A stretch of DNA of 64,000 nt from Plantago ovata. Its lineage: Eukaryota > Streptophyta > Magnoliopsida > Lamiales > Plantaginaceae. Position 1 is the stretch's first letter; every line of letters begins with the position of its first letter. Below the pieces are notes generated by a model. The model worked only from the letters and a program-made list of their open reading frames with translations, made no database searches and had not been told where the DNA came from. The DNA lies in the NCBI GenBank assembly GCA_028274465.1, contig CM051455.1:52148725-52212724 (forward strand). The letters run 5' to 3'. The translations under genes and the position numbers were made by a program. Positions 1-10,760 of the stretch are shown here, in pieces.

Positions 1-89
1 TTCTAATCTGACCTAACCTAATATACCTTATTAAAGAGATACGCCAGGATCTCAGAAGATCTTAACATATTATTTCCTAACTAATATTA

Positions 90-270
90 CTTGCCAACCA
101 AGTCGGGGCGTGTTGGCACATAGTCATAAGCCGTAATGCGAGTTGGTAAATACCAATTCTCGTCACCATGTCTCGAGAAGCCTTGTGCAACTCTAGCCTT
201 TGTGGCATACTCGACAAGAGAATCGAATGCAGTCTTCTTGTGTTTTAGAAATGACATGATCATAGCGCCT
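90..270 (-). other. exon-like open stretch, unknown
   Basis: On the minus strand an open stretch ends in a stop at the left edge and reads like an exon: it follows a possible AG acceptor near 271 and encodes about 60 mixed, non-repetitive residues ending in YVPTRPDLVGK. I do not recognise the family. No plausible upstream exon is visible between 400 and 3000, so it is either a gene remnant or chance coding potential. Confidence 0.15.
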
Positions 271-1628
271 AAATATGAATGCATAAACAACACGTATGCA
301 TAAAAAATGTATCCACAACATTCCAGTAATATAAATAAACCAATTTGAACTGCATTACAGACCACTAAAGAGATCATTCAGACACGCACATATAGAGGCA
401 ATGAGTTAATTATTTGATAACAACGATCACAACAGTCAACGGAGCTCTCAACTGACATTTTGACCATTGTGGCATCTTGACACTTCTCACTACGACATAA
501 AGACAAGATGAAAACCGTATTTAGAGTTTCAACAATGCGCGGCCTCCATCGATCGACCTCTACGGTTAAAACTTATAATAAACATGGACTAGTCCCCCAC
601 ACTATAATGAATGAATACACCACAAGTCCATAACCAATTGACTTCATTAGACCTCAATAATAACAAGAAGCATTATTATTTCAATCATAGCTAGCCATGA
701 TTGAAAAGCGAAGCATGAATCACTGTCTCTCGGACTCGGACCCCTGATTGATGTTTGTTTTCATGTCATATTGTCATGTACAATGAGCAAAACTTACCAA
801 AAACATACAAAGGTACGTACTTCCAAGGAGAGTAGCAATATGACGATGATGATAGTGTTGGAGCATTCCATTCCATTTCACACGCTTAATCATTGGCGCG
901 TACGCTCCTCCTATTTCTATTTCTCCTTTCTTGTCCAATTTCACATCAAATTGCACAAAGACCCTAAAGCAACTAGTAATAATCAAAAAACGTTTTGTCT
1001 GTTTTACTATTTGAGACCCAAGCTCTCGAGTGCATTGATTCCCATTTCAAAATTTTTTTTCCATCATGTGAATAAATTAGTGATATTTATCAAAACGTGC
1101 TAATGAATACTTAGTTTAAAGCTTTTATTATACTTTTTTCTTTTTGTTTCTATGCATTTGTTTTGAAATATTTTTGTTAAAAGGATTATAATATGTGCGT
1201 TTTAATTAGATTATGGTGGTAGGATATAATGAAATAAAGCTTGTCAAAATTAAGTCCAGTTCAATTCACATATATTAAGTTCAATTCAATTCAATTTATT
1301 AAGTACAGTTCAATTTAAATTATTAAATTCAGTTTAGAGTTTTTTAGACGAATCAAATAAATCCTAAATTTAATTTAAATGTAATATATAGAATTGTTTG
1401 GAAGATGGGGCTATGGGAGTGTTTAAGTCACTATTGCATTATTAAAAGATTATGTTTATGTGATTCCATGCTAATATGCTATATTGGAATTTTAAGTTAT
1501 TACACGAAAATATGTTTATATTACACATCAAGTAAAGATGGTTGAAATTTCTTGTTTGAAACATAGTACAGTACATTGATAAGAGAATAGCAAACAAGTA
1601 TTCCTTCCCTTCTAAGAGAAGTTTCATA

Positions 1629-1745
1629 TTTGCTATTGTCAGAATAATATTTTTTTAAATAACTAAAAATAGTAAAAAGTTTATAAGGATTCTAAATTCT
1701 TATCTATTTTTTATTATTATTTTAAAATTGTCCTGACAATAGTAA
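1629..1745. mobile_element. short MITE-like inverted repeat
   Basis: The left end reads TTTGCTATTGTCAG and the right end is close to its reverse complement (CTGACAATAGTAAAC), followed inward on both sides by AT-rich sequence. About 118 bp separate the outer ends. It looks like a small foldback or MITE. Target duplications are not clear, so the family is unassigned. Confidence 0.35.
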
Positions 1746-3041
1746 ACATAAAGCTTTAGTGGGAACGGAGGGAATAATAATTTCAAGAAACAAGTTATAT
1801 ACACCAAAATATGTTTATATTACATTGACGTTGCTAAAACCTATCCATAACCTATCATCTTATAATGTGTCTTTTCTTTGTCTAGTTAGACGAGTTATGT
1901 TCAATTTAATCGTAGTGTCATTTCGAATCACACAAAATAATCGAATTTGAAAGGGAATGAATGAGTACCCCATTCGTTCGGGATCTATTTATATAATTAG
2001 CAAGGGACATAAATCCCAACATTATTGAATTATTGTTGACTTGTTGTCTTATGTTGACATGTGATAAGGCTCTCCCCCAAGCCTAGGGCATGTCTTCTCG
2101 GAAGGCCACCTCTCCCGCTTGAGGGATATATATGCTACGGAAGGGTATTTGTTTGCGAAGGTCATGGCCTGATTAGCTAGGGAGGGCTAATAAGTATCTC
2201 TTTCTTATTTCTTGGTGGATCAATGAACTGCTATTTGGTCTAATATAAGTTCAATGTAAGTTGAACTTGACATGCTCATTGCTATAAATGATAGAGTAAT
2301 TTTTATTTATACAAACAATTTTAACACGCTGATATCCGCGTGCGTTTTATTTGATATCACATAAAGTCTAACATGTCCTTAATTTTTGCTCAATGCACAA
2401 ATTCGTATAAGATATAAAACATTGAACCAATACGCAATAAGGTCATATATAGGGGGTTGTTCTATAAATTGCCATATTATTAATCTATTTATTTATTTAC
2501 TAATATTGTCGATATGTTTCTTCAAACTCTCCCGAGTGACGATTCTTTCCGGCATCCCTACTCTACCGCTTTGCTTCTAGCAATTGTTTTTGTCGTTAAA
2601 TATAACAACAAAATCATAAACTATTAATTTATTACTCTACAATAATAATCTGCTGTGCTAATAATCGGAGTAAAAAATAGTATTGGCACGTATCAGACAA
2701 AAAAACTAACTACTGTTATAATAAGAGATCTGAGATCATATCTCTCTTCGTCCCCGATTCAAATCGTACATGAGTCCTTTTTTAATTTGGGTCACGTAAT
2801 TTGCAATTAACGATATATATCGTGTGAGTACAGTGTCTCATTAAAAGGATAACAATAAACATATCCATTTCTTAACTTTATTAAAATGGCACCAAAATGG
2901 AAAAAGAAAAAAAAAAAAAGAAAGTCCACATCTGCGTGTACGTATATACTTACAATTGGGTGAGGTGTGTATGTAAGTATATATTGTAATAAATATTGAA
3001 TTGAATTGATTCATTCTTCATTCTCATACGCAAAGAACAGA

Positions 3042-3110
3042 AGAGAGAAGAGAAGAGAAGAGAAGAGAAGAAGAGAAGAGATATTATTTATATATATATA
3101 TATATATATA
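3042..3110 (+). promoter_or_regulatory. GAAGA tract and (TA)n, DA2-like promoter/leader
   Basis: A purine tract of repeated GAAGA units (3042-3078) is followed by a (TA)n run (about 3088-3110) ending in TATAAAA, with CT-rich leader-like sequence after it. This lies about 330 bp before the start codon of the DA2-like gene. The TA run could act as a TATA element and the GAAGA tract as a GAGA-type promoter element; both roles are inferred from position and composition. Confidence 0.35.
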
Positions 3111-3438
3111 AAAACACAGGAGTCTTCTCCTGATCTTGTTGCCTCTCTCTTTCAATCTTACACACAGCCTCAAATCTTTCCCACACGCCATACAAATTCC
3201 ACCCAAAAACTGGTAAAGCTACATACTTCACACCACCCCACCTCTCCAATCTCACTTTCTTCACCGAATTCTACCTGGCTCCTCTCTGTACATCACTTTC
3301 ACTTGCCCAAATTGTTGTTATAGTTCTCTCAGGATGTTGTATGAATGTTGTCGCGAGTGTATGCCTTTGTAGTGAGGAATTGTGAGTTTTTGGGACTTTT
3401 TTAGTGAGAAATTAGGGGTGGGGTTGTATTTTTTTTTT

Positions 3439-3640
3439 ATGGGGAATAAATTGGGGAGGAAGAGGCAAGTGGTGGATGAGAAGTACACTAGGCCTCAGGG
3501 GTTGTACCAACACAAAGATGTGGATCAGAAGAAGCTCAGGAAGCTTATTTTAGACGCTAAGTTGGCCCCGTGTTACCCCGGTGATGATGACTCTGGCTCT
3601 GACCTCGAAGAATGCCCCATTTGCTTCTTGGTTCGTGCTC

Positions 3641-3707
<67 letters not shown>

Positions 3708-6700
3708 CTCCTCTGCAAAATAAATATGTTTTCTTGTTCATTAATTCCTTGTCTCTTTGTGTGTTCAGTTATCGGTTCCTAGTCTTATTGAGGAAATTGG
3801 GTGGAAAAATTGAATTGGGGTTTAATTTGTTTTACTGCAGTGTTTAGCAAATACTAATCTTTATGTACATGTATTATGTGTTTTGTCCTCTTTCACTATC
3901 TTGTTTTTGTACCTAGAAATAGATAAACTTGCATGGTGTTATTTATATGTTTCCTTCGTATTAAATGATTTGTTAATCTTGGTGTTGAATTTCAGTATTA
4001 TCCAAGCCTTAATAGGTCGAGATGTTGCATGAAAGGCATTTGTACAGGTATGTCGTTTGTTAGTTTGTTGGTTTCATTATAACATTTCAGTTTGTATATG
4101 CTGTCTAATTATTTCTTCTTCTTCTTCAGAGTGTTTCTTGCAGATGAAGAGTCCAAATTCTACTAGGCCTACACAGTATCCTTGATATGTACTGGATTTA
4201 CTATCATCTTTTCATTAAAAGCATATGTCGATTTACAAATTGCTGCCAGGGACCGTCTTCCTGTCTCTCATGATCAACATAATATGTCTAGATTTAAAAA
4301 TCGGATGTTTAATATACCTGCAGTACTTGCATTACTAAACATGGGATGTTAATCCCAAGAGACGGTCTCTCGCAAAATCTGTCCATGCCGATTAGTCTTA
4401 GTTAAACATTTGCACCTTTGTTACATTGCTATTCATGTAGCAAGTTTGTTTTTGTTCTTTGGCCTTGACTGTGGTAGATGTCCTTTCTGTAAAATGTCAA
4501 ATTATGCGGTGGAGTATCGTGGAGTTAAGACTAAGGAGGAAAAAGGCTTGGAGCAAATTGTGAGACTTATATATAATAATTTCATTTGAAGTAACTCTCT
4601 TTATTCTTAGACAGTTGACCGTATGATCATTGGAGAAATGTTATTTTTGCTTGCGGTATTAGGAAGAACAACGAGTTATAGAGGCCAAAATAAGGATGAG
4701 GCAGCAGGAACTTCAAGATGATGAAGATAGGATGCTCAAAAGGACAGCCATAAGTTCTAGTAGCATGAGTAGGCCTACTGAAGTTGATTATTGTTCAACC
4801 AGAGGTAACTATCCTAAACATGATTTGTATCCATTTGCTGGAAATATTCACTTGCTGATGGTCCTTCCAATATGCAGCACCGTCTCTGTCTAATGCAATT
4901 GAGAGTGAAGAGATTATTGCCTCTCATGTACCTAGTTCTAATTCAACTTTAAGACTGCCTTTGCGCCAAAGACAAAATAGGTATGGCACTTCTATTTTTT
5001 GCAAATTTCAGTTTTTTTTAACCTCAAGTAGAACATTTCGCGCAATAACATAATTCTATATACTTGTAGGCTTACTGGTTATCTCATTGCTAGTCTGGAA
5101 TTTTTTATATTTAAAACAACTTATTTTTCTTCTGGAAATTGTATATATTGCCTCACTGAAAATAATTCAAGAACACACCTGTTGAATTCTACTGAAAGTT
5201 ATCATGAATAGCATGTAGTTATTATAATTTTTAAAGAAAACGGGATGGTCCAGTTTATTCTGAAATTCTACTTCTGTGTGATTGACTCTTGGTCTAAATA
5301 CTGTCAGATTCGTAAGGGTTTTTACTCTTTGTGATCTCTTGAGTGAGCAATGGTCTGGAATGGCTTTCGTTGCCATTTAGATATGCACATGATTTACATT
5401 AAATGTAGGATGTTGGAAGAGCAAGTTAAAAAGTAGGTGTGTGGATACTAAAAATGGTAGGCATAAAGCAAGTGTGGAGATCTACATATCTGTCTACTCC
5501 CTGCAAGTTATACTATTGATTATGTAAATAAAGGGAGAAGTCTAGATGAACCATAATTGATTCATTAACTGAGCCAGTGAGTTGGTTATTGTTGGACCAA
5601 ACAAGCAACCATAGGTTTGTTGGACCAAACAGCCAACCATAGGAGTATTATTTATTTGATTTTTTTAGGTAGTGTTATTTCATCTCTATCGTTATTTGGT
5701 CTTTTGTTTCCATTGCTGTTATTTAAAAAATAATACAAACATGGTAGAATTTGCTACAGCATAAAATCCTTGTTTTATTAATTTCTGCTCTATCATTATG
5801 CATGAATTTGATGTTCTTCACATTCACATATGAAAGTAATTCCAGGAAACTCAAGGAATGATCTCTCATTCTGTTGTTTTAGAGTGGATTCTGACAGAAG
5901 AAAGAGGGAAGGGTTAAAAAAATAAATGGCATAGAGAAAATTATAAGTTACTGGGAAGAGTGGTAAGCAAGGGATTTAGGAAGATAATATATTACGGTTA
6001 ATTGACAGAAATTGAAATAGAGAGAAAAGAAACAAAATAAAAGAAGTTAGGTCTTGTGGAGGTGCGTCTTATCCCATTGTCAGCAAGTTGCATGTCTTTG
6101 TGAAAATAAATGTCATAATATCTGCTAGTATTTCGTAAATTTTTCTATTATCTGTGTTGCTCTTATGCTAGCTCTATTATCACAGGGATGATGATTTTGA
6201 CTTAGATCTTGAGGACATAATGGTCATGGAAGCCATTTGGTTGTCTATTCAGGTAATTGAATGCAGAACCCAGTACTTGCATTGTATAATTAGTCTTCAG
6301 ATCTAATATATAGCTTTTGATTATCTAATTTTATCATTTAGTCGAAATTATCTAGTATTGGACAATCTTTCATCACATACAAACCTCCAAACTCTATTTC
6401 CACTGCAACTCAGACCCACATGAAAGTGTTAGATCATACAAATAATATATTTGACAGGAATGTTGGGATGACTCTCCCCTCAAGTAATAAATTCCATTCA
6501 TTTTGATTGGCTTATAAACAATCAAGGCTTATAATATTCTTAATTTTCGAACTTCAAGCCGTACAAACATGGTAAGGCACAATACAAATCACTTCATTCC
6601 TAGTCTTTATTGATCACTTCACTGCCTTTCAGTTTTTTACTTAGTTGGAGAGCATGACCTTAAGTTTGACTTGAACATGACTTGGATTATATTTCATTGG

Positions 6701-7295
6701 ATGGTGCTAGGAAAACAGCAGGTGCCAAGATCCACCATATAGTGATGCAGCCCAGTCAGAGGAGTACACAGTAGAAGATCATAGCTGTTCAGCTGTAATG
6801 GCCCCTATAGCTGGATCATCATCATCCCCTTCGAGTGGTCTAGCGTGTGCAATTGCGACTCTTGCAGAACGCCAACAGAACAGTGGAGAGACATCTAACA
6901 ACTATGCCGCAGGGACATCATCTTATGACCAGCCTGGGTGTAGCAGATTTTCTCACCATGAGGAGCAAGAACCTGAAACGTATTTTCCTGCAGAAAGTGC
7001 GATTATGGAATCACCTGATAGCCAGTTGGTAATGACTGGTGATGCTAGACAATGGGTTGATCATAGATCTGGGGTGGCAGAACTTGGAGCTACTAGCTAT
7101 GAAGGTTCTCATGAATTTCACGAAGCCATAAGATCTTCCGAAATTGGCCAACAAGATGAGATTCACAGCAGCTTTCAACCGGCTGCTACACCCCTTATTC
7201 CCGAAAGTTATGAAGAGCAGGTGATGCTAGCTATGGCGGTTTCACTGGCTGAAGCTCGGTCACGGAGTGGTCCTCCAGGAGTTGCATGGCAGTAG
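3439..7295 (+). CDS. DA2: DA2-like RING E3 ubiquitin ligase
   Basis: Eight coding exons give about 422 residues: 3439-3630, 3996-4047, 4130-4175, 4478-4559, 4663-4804, 4878-4980, 6186-6252 and 6711-7295; all junctions are GT-AG and keep frame. The N-terminus [16 protein letters not shown] and the block [15 protein letters not shown] are hallmarks of DA2/GW2-type ligases, which limit seed and organ size by ubiquitinating growth regulators such as DA1. RING cysteines are visible as CPIC (residues 59-62), C74/C75, C80/C83 and CPFC (98-101). Two ubiquitin-interacting-motif-like helices occur ([11 protein letters not shown], and [15 protein letters not shown] near the C-terminus; my inference). 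Length is close to Arabidopsis DA2 (about 400 residues). Intron 1 carries a long (TTA)n repeat; intron 6 is 1.2 kb. The 3' UTR probably extends to near 8150. The start was chosen because the family begins MGNKLGR. Confidence 0.93.
3641..3707. repeat. (TTA)n microsatellite in intron 1
   Basis: About 22 uninterrupted TTA units lie just after the donor site of intron 1 of the DA2-like gene. A tract this long and pure is expected to vary in length between individuals. Confidence 0.95.
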
Positions 7296-8815
7296 CTCTT
7301 ACTGTGAGGTATTGTTTAGTCCTTGGGAAATATTACTGATAGGACCTCTCTCATCTGTTTTTTTTTTCAGGAAAGATTCAAATTACATCTACCCCTCTTT
7401 AATATATGCTTTAGGTTACTTTGTTGTTTACGGAAACTTCCTTATAGCTCCATGAAGAACATTAAAATGTCCCTTTACCAAAATAATGAAATGGACTTAC
7501 AAGAGAAGATTTGTGCCACAAAACTGATTTCAGAGGTAGACTTGCCTAACAGTCACACATCTTCATTTTTGTAGGTATCCTTCATTGGTAGCAATCCAGG
7601 GTTGCTAGCTTGTCTCACAAGTTGCTTCAGAATAGATTTATTCAGTGATCTCCCTTCGTAAACAAAATCTCTCGTGCATTTCTTGGAAGTATTTTTGGTG
7701 ATGAGAATAAATTCATGATACCTGGAGAATTGTTTTCCATCAGAACACCATGATTGATTGCAATTAGGCTCCAGCACACTTACACACTCTTCTTTCGAGC
7801 TTTGGATGCGGAGATGTCGATCATGATTGGGATTAACTGCGCTTTGAAATTGGAACTGCAGAACAGATTCAGAATGTGTCGGACAAAGTGAATGTACATA
7901 TGTTTGACGATGTCCGAAGACTCTCCTTGACTGCAGGTTCTTGATTCTGGATGAATGTGCTCTTCTTCTTCTTCTCTTTTTTTTTTTTTTCATTGTTGTT
8001 CTAGTTTCATGCTTTAGTATGACGGTGCAGATTTAGTTCAGTACTTAGTTCATATATCTCGTGTGGAATATAGATGTGATTGTACCATATGCAGAATTGC
8101 AAGCGCTTTCTGGAAGATGCATTGCAGAAGCAAACACCCTCTGGTAATATGTAGTTGATGTGCTAACACTGACATGTTGAAGTACTTATATGTGAAATCT
8201 CATTGCCAGTTCTCTCATGGTGCCTTTTATCACAATTTGCCTCATGTCTTGTAGTTAGAGTATTCTGATAGCATGTAAAAGACGGTTCTATTGAGAACTC
8301 ATTGAAAAGATAGGAAAGACTAATAACGACATCATGTAGCTGTTGTGCTAATAACGACATCAGTGAATTGTGATTGACATATTTACCCAAATGCTACAAT
8401 TGATCAGACTATACGTTGAGCACTGGACCATCTCTTATCTCCCTATTATCTGCTGACAGCCTGATCAGATAACAGTTCAGTTCCACGGCCCATCATATTC
8501 AACATAAGATCCCAAAATTCTCTGCACTAGATATACTACTAGTACTACGTAGCTCCTAAACAGGGAAGCTTTGGTTGTTCATCAATCATACAAATACAAT
8601 TGCAACTCTACAAGTTATGACAAGGAGGTGCGTAATATTATGAATTCTTCAATACTTTTCTACTTTCAATGTTGTTGATTTCAACCTCTTTAAAAGGTGA
8701 TTACTTGTTTACGGATAAGCATATGGAGTTGTACTTACTATACAATACAAATGTACTACACTTGCTATAACACAGTACGTAGTACAACAACTGCATGTCC
8801 TGCTGTAGTTGGTCG
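7296..8815. other. DA2-like 3' UTR and intergenic DNA
   Basis: The first part is the likely 3' UTR of the DA2-like gene; a possible UTR intron runs from about 7310 to a pyrimidine-rich AG at 7370. A CTT/T-rich run occurs at 7962-7991. Beyond about 8160 no gene or repeat is recognisable. Confidence 0.5.
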
Positions 8816-8915
8816 AGTAAAATCAGTCTTATAACTCTGCCACCGTCGGGGATCGAACCCTACACCTCTTCTTCACTACCTCAACTCCTTACCGCTGCAC
8901 CACCTTATGACTCCT
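8815..8915 (-). repeat. tRNA-derived SINE fragment
   Basis: On the minus strand an A-box-like TGGTGCAGCGG (8892-8902) is followed about 31 nt later by a B-box GGGTTCGATCCC (8849-8860), the spacing of an internal RNA polymerase III promoter. There is no cloverleaf, so this is a tRNA-derived SINE rather than a tRNA gene. The 3' end is degraded and the limits are approximate. Confidence 0.55.
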
Positions 8916-9423
8916 AAATGTTTTCAAATATCTTTCGTAAATCGTAATGAATATGTAATGTTTGTAACTAAACTAAATTATTAAGAAATGATCACTCGGA
9001 AAATATGCCAATTTTTATTCTTCAGAATAAATTGTATTATTGCTGGGTAAACAAATACCGTGTACAAGTATATATATACGTCCATGGAACAAAATAAAAG
9101 TCTAACTTGAAGAATTACAACACTACAGTCTTTCACAGGTGAGCAAGATCTTGGCTGTTCCATCCATTTCTATCAAATCCAAAGCCTGCAAAACTCGTTT
9201 AATTAGTTTGCTTATTATACTTAATTATTATTAATATGCATAGATAGATCAAATTAACAGTGGATATTTTCCACTTAACAAATATCCCCCCAAATGGGTG
9301 GGACCAGAAATAAAATTTAGAGGCATGGAACGACAATACTACTATACTAGTATAGACAATTAGAAGTTGAAGAGTAAAATATGTAAATTTGGAGTGGTAG
9401 GATGGCGGCCGCCTTGATCGCAA

Positions 9424-9762
9424 TCACACCCTATCTCCGCCCCTGTTTGGAAGAACTTGTTTCCTCTGACTACGACTTTCAAACAATGGTGCCGCCACCA
9501 TTGGTGGTATCAAGATCAGAGTATCCATTATACCCACAGGGTGCTGATTCTTGACTTTGATACCAACAATGGTGGTAGATCCGCTGCTGAATTGAACTGA
9601 ATGACCACTCATGGTTGTAGTGTGTGGTTCAACTGGCCAGTTGATGATGTTCCAATTTATAGAATGAGATGAGATGAATATTCTTGTTGATCCATAAGCA
9701 TTGTACTTTTGAGTAGTACCAAAACTTGGAACAGTACAAATAGTAAGTATATACATGAGCAT
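9424..9762 (-). CDS. possible small secreted protein, unknown
   Basis: An open frame of about 112 residues starts at the ATG at 9762 (minus strand) with a short hydrophobic leader (MLMYILTICTVPSFG) resembling a signal peptide. The rest is Ser/Thr/Ile-rich, and the C-terminus is basic (SRSQRKQVLPNRGGDRV). It matches no peptide-hormone motif I know (CLE, CEP, IDA, RALF, PIP). No promoter or intron signals stand out. It may be a spurious frame in AT-rich DNA. Confidence 0.2.
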   Translation of the reverse strand: MLMYILTICTVPSFGTTQKYNAYGSTRIFISSHSINWNIINWPVEPHTTTMSGHSVQFSSGSTTIVGIKVKNQHPVGIMDTLILIPPMVAAPLFESRSQRKQVLPNRGGDRV

Positions 9763-10106
9763 GACAATTCCAAACGTAATGGAAAACAAAAATGGCGGTG
9801 TTTATTAGTTAGTTTTAGTTACACGAAACTTGTACTACATGAGACTTGCTCTCTTCGGAAGTACAATCTCCACAATCATGATGGATAGACTCATTTGTAC
9901 TCCACAACCACACCAATCATGTCTTATTTTTTTTATTTGGATAATAAAACAAGATTCCCAAACTTGTTTATTGGATCTAATGGGATTGATACAACGTCAA
10001 CACAAGAGTGCAGGGGCCGATAAACGTGCAAGTTGCTATATGACTGATTTTTTGCTATATGACTACTTTTTGGAAAAAAGTGTAAATTGTACCGCATGTT
10101 CCTGCT

Positions 10107-10320
10107 TTTTTTTTTGAAAGAAAACTTCATTAGATAGTAGTTAATATACAGGAGCTCGAGTTCTAGTGACCCGGGCTAGATACAACGCTTAGAGTACGTG
10201 AGTATAAGTTTTTACAAGATCATTTGCTAAATATGAAGTCAACCAATTCGGACATATGTCCCAAACTCGAAAGTTGCTAAACAGAACCATCACTTGAGCT
10301 TGAAAATGTGTTGGTGTTGG
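10107..10320 (-). mobile_element. LINE-type 3' end remnant (minus strand)
   Basis: Read on the minus strand, sequence ending AATGAAGTTTTCTTTC runs into an A tract, the usual look of a plant LINE 3' terminus. No coding remnant is visible upstream, so the copy is strongly 5'-truncated. The upstream limit is a guess. Confidence 0.4.
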
Positions 10321-10337
10321 AGCTGGAATGAAACTGG

Positions 10338-10338
<1 letters not shown>

Positions 10339-10388
<50 letters not shown>
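10339..10388. repeat. (TTA)n microsatellite
   Basis: About 16 pure TTA units, then TTTA variants. It lies between two LINE 3' remnants and has no gene association. Confidence 0.9.
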
Positions 10389-10489
10389 TATTTATTTGTA
10401 AAGCGATTAATTGTTTCTTTAAACAAAAAGCATAAATAATGCTCGGAAAAGTTACGAGAAGAAAAACGAGAGAAAAACAAGAATTACCT

Positions 10490-10760
10490 TTTTTTTGAAA
10501 CGGCTAACTTTTTTATTCAATTATCCCGAGCATAAGAGACAACAACCACACAACCTACCTTATTGAAACAACCTAACAAGCCAAAGGTATAAATATCACT
10601 TGACAGCCTTGCTACCAAAACCAAAGAAAGCAGCAAACTAGCTAACCAACGTCCAGGGCACCGAGGCCACAAAACCAAGCTAAGGGTCCCCCCGGAAGCA
10701 ACCAAGGATTCTACATGCAACCCGATCTCAGCCAGTCAAGATCTTTTTTTACCGAGGACC
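10490..10760 (-). mobile_element. LINE 3' tail remnant (minus strand)
   Basis: On the minus strand the sequence ends TTAGCCGTTTCAAAAAAAA, the same terminus as the full-length LINE ending at 38762 and the remnant ending near 47478. The preceding TCTTATGCTCGGGATAAT matches half of the hairpin seen in those copies. It is a 5'-truncated, non-coding copy of that family. No clear target duplication was found. Confidence 0.6.

Larger units (their letters stand above)
1..3005. other. AT-rich intergenic region
   Basis: No gene is convincingly supported here. Two small items are listed separately: an exon-like open stretch near 90-270 on the minus strand and a short inverted-repeat element at about 1629-1745. 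A Stowaway-like terminal motif (GGAACGGAGGGAATA, about 1762-1776) stands alone without a partner. The remainder is AT-rich sequence with no other recognisable structure. Confidence 0.6.

Noticed and set aside
3550-3741. Poly-Asn, poly-Ile and poly-Leu frames around 3.6-3.7 kb
   Set aside because: They are translations of the (TTA)n microsatellite in intron 1.
7553-7993. 146-residue open frame on the minus strand starting with poly-Lys/Arg
   Set aside because: It lies antisense to the likely 3' UTR of the DA2-like gene; its basic start is just the complement of a CTT/T tract, and no domain is visible.
8845-8905. tRNA gene on the minus strand
   Set aside because: A and B boxes are present, but arms cannot be folded into a cloverleaf and the spacing suits a SINE.
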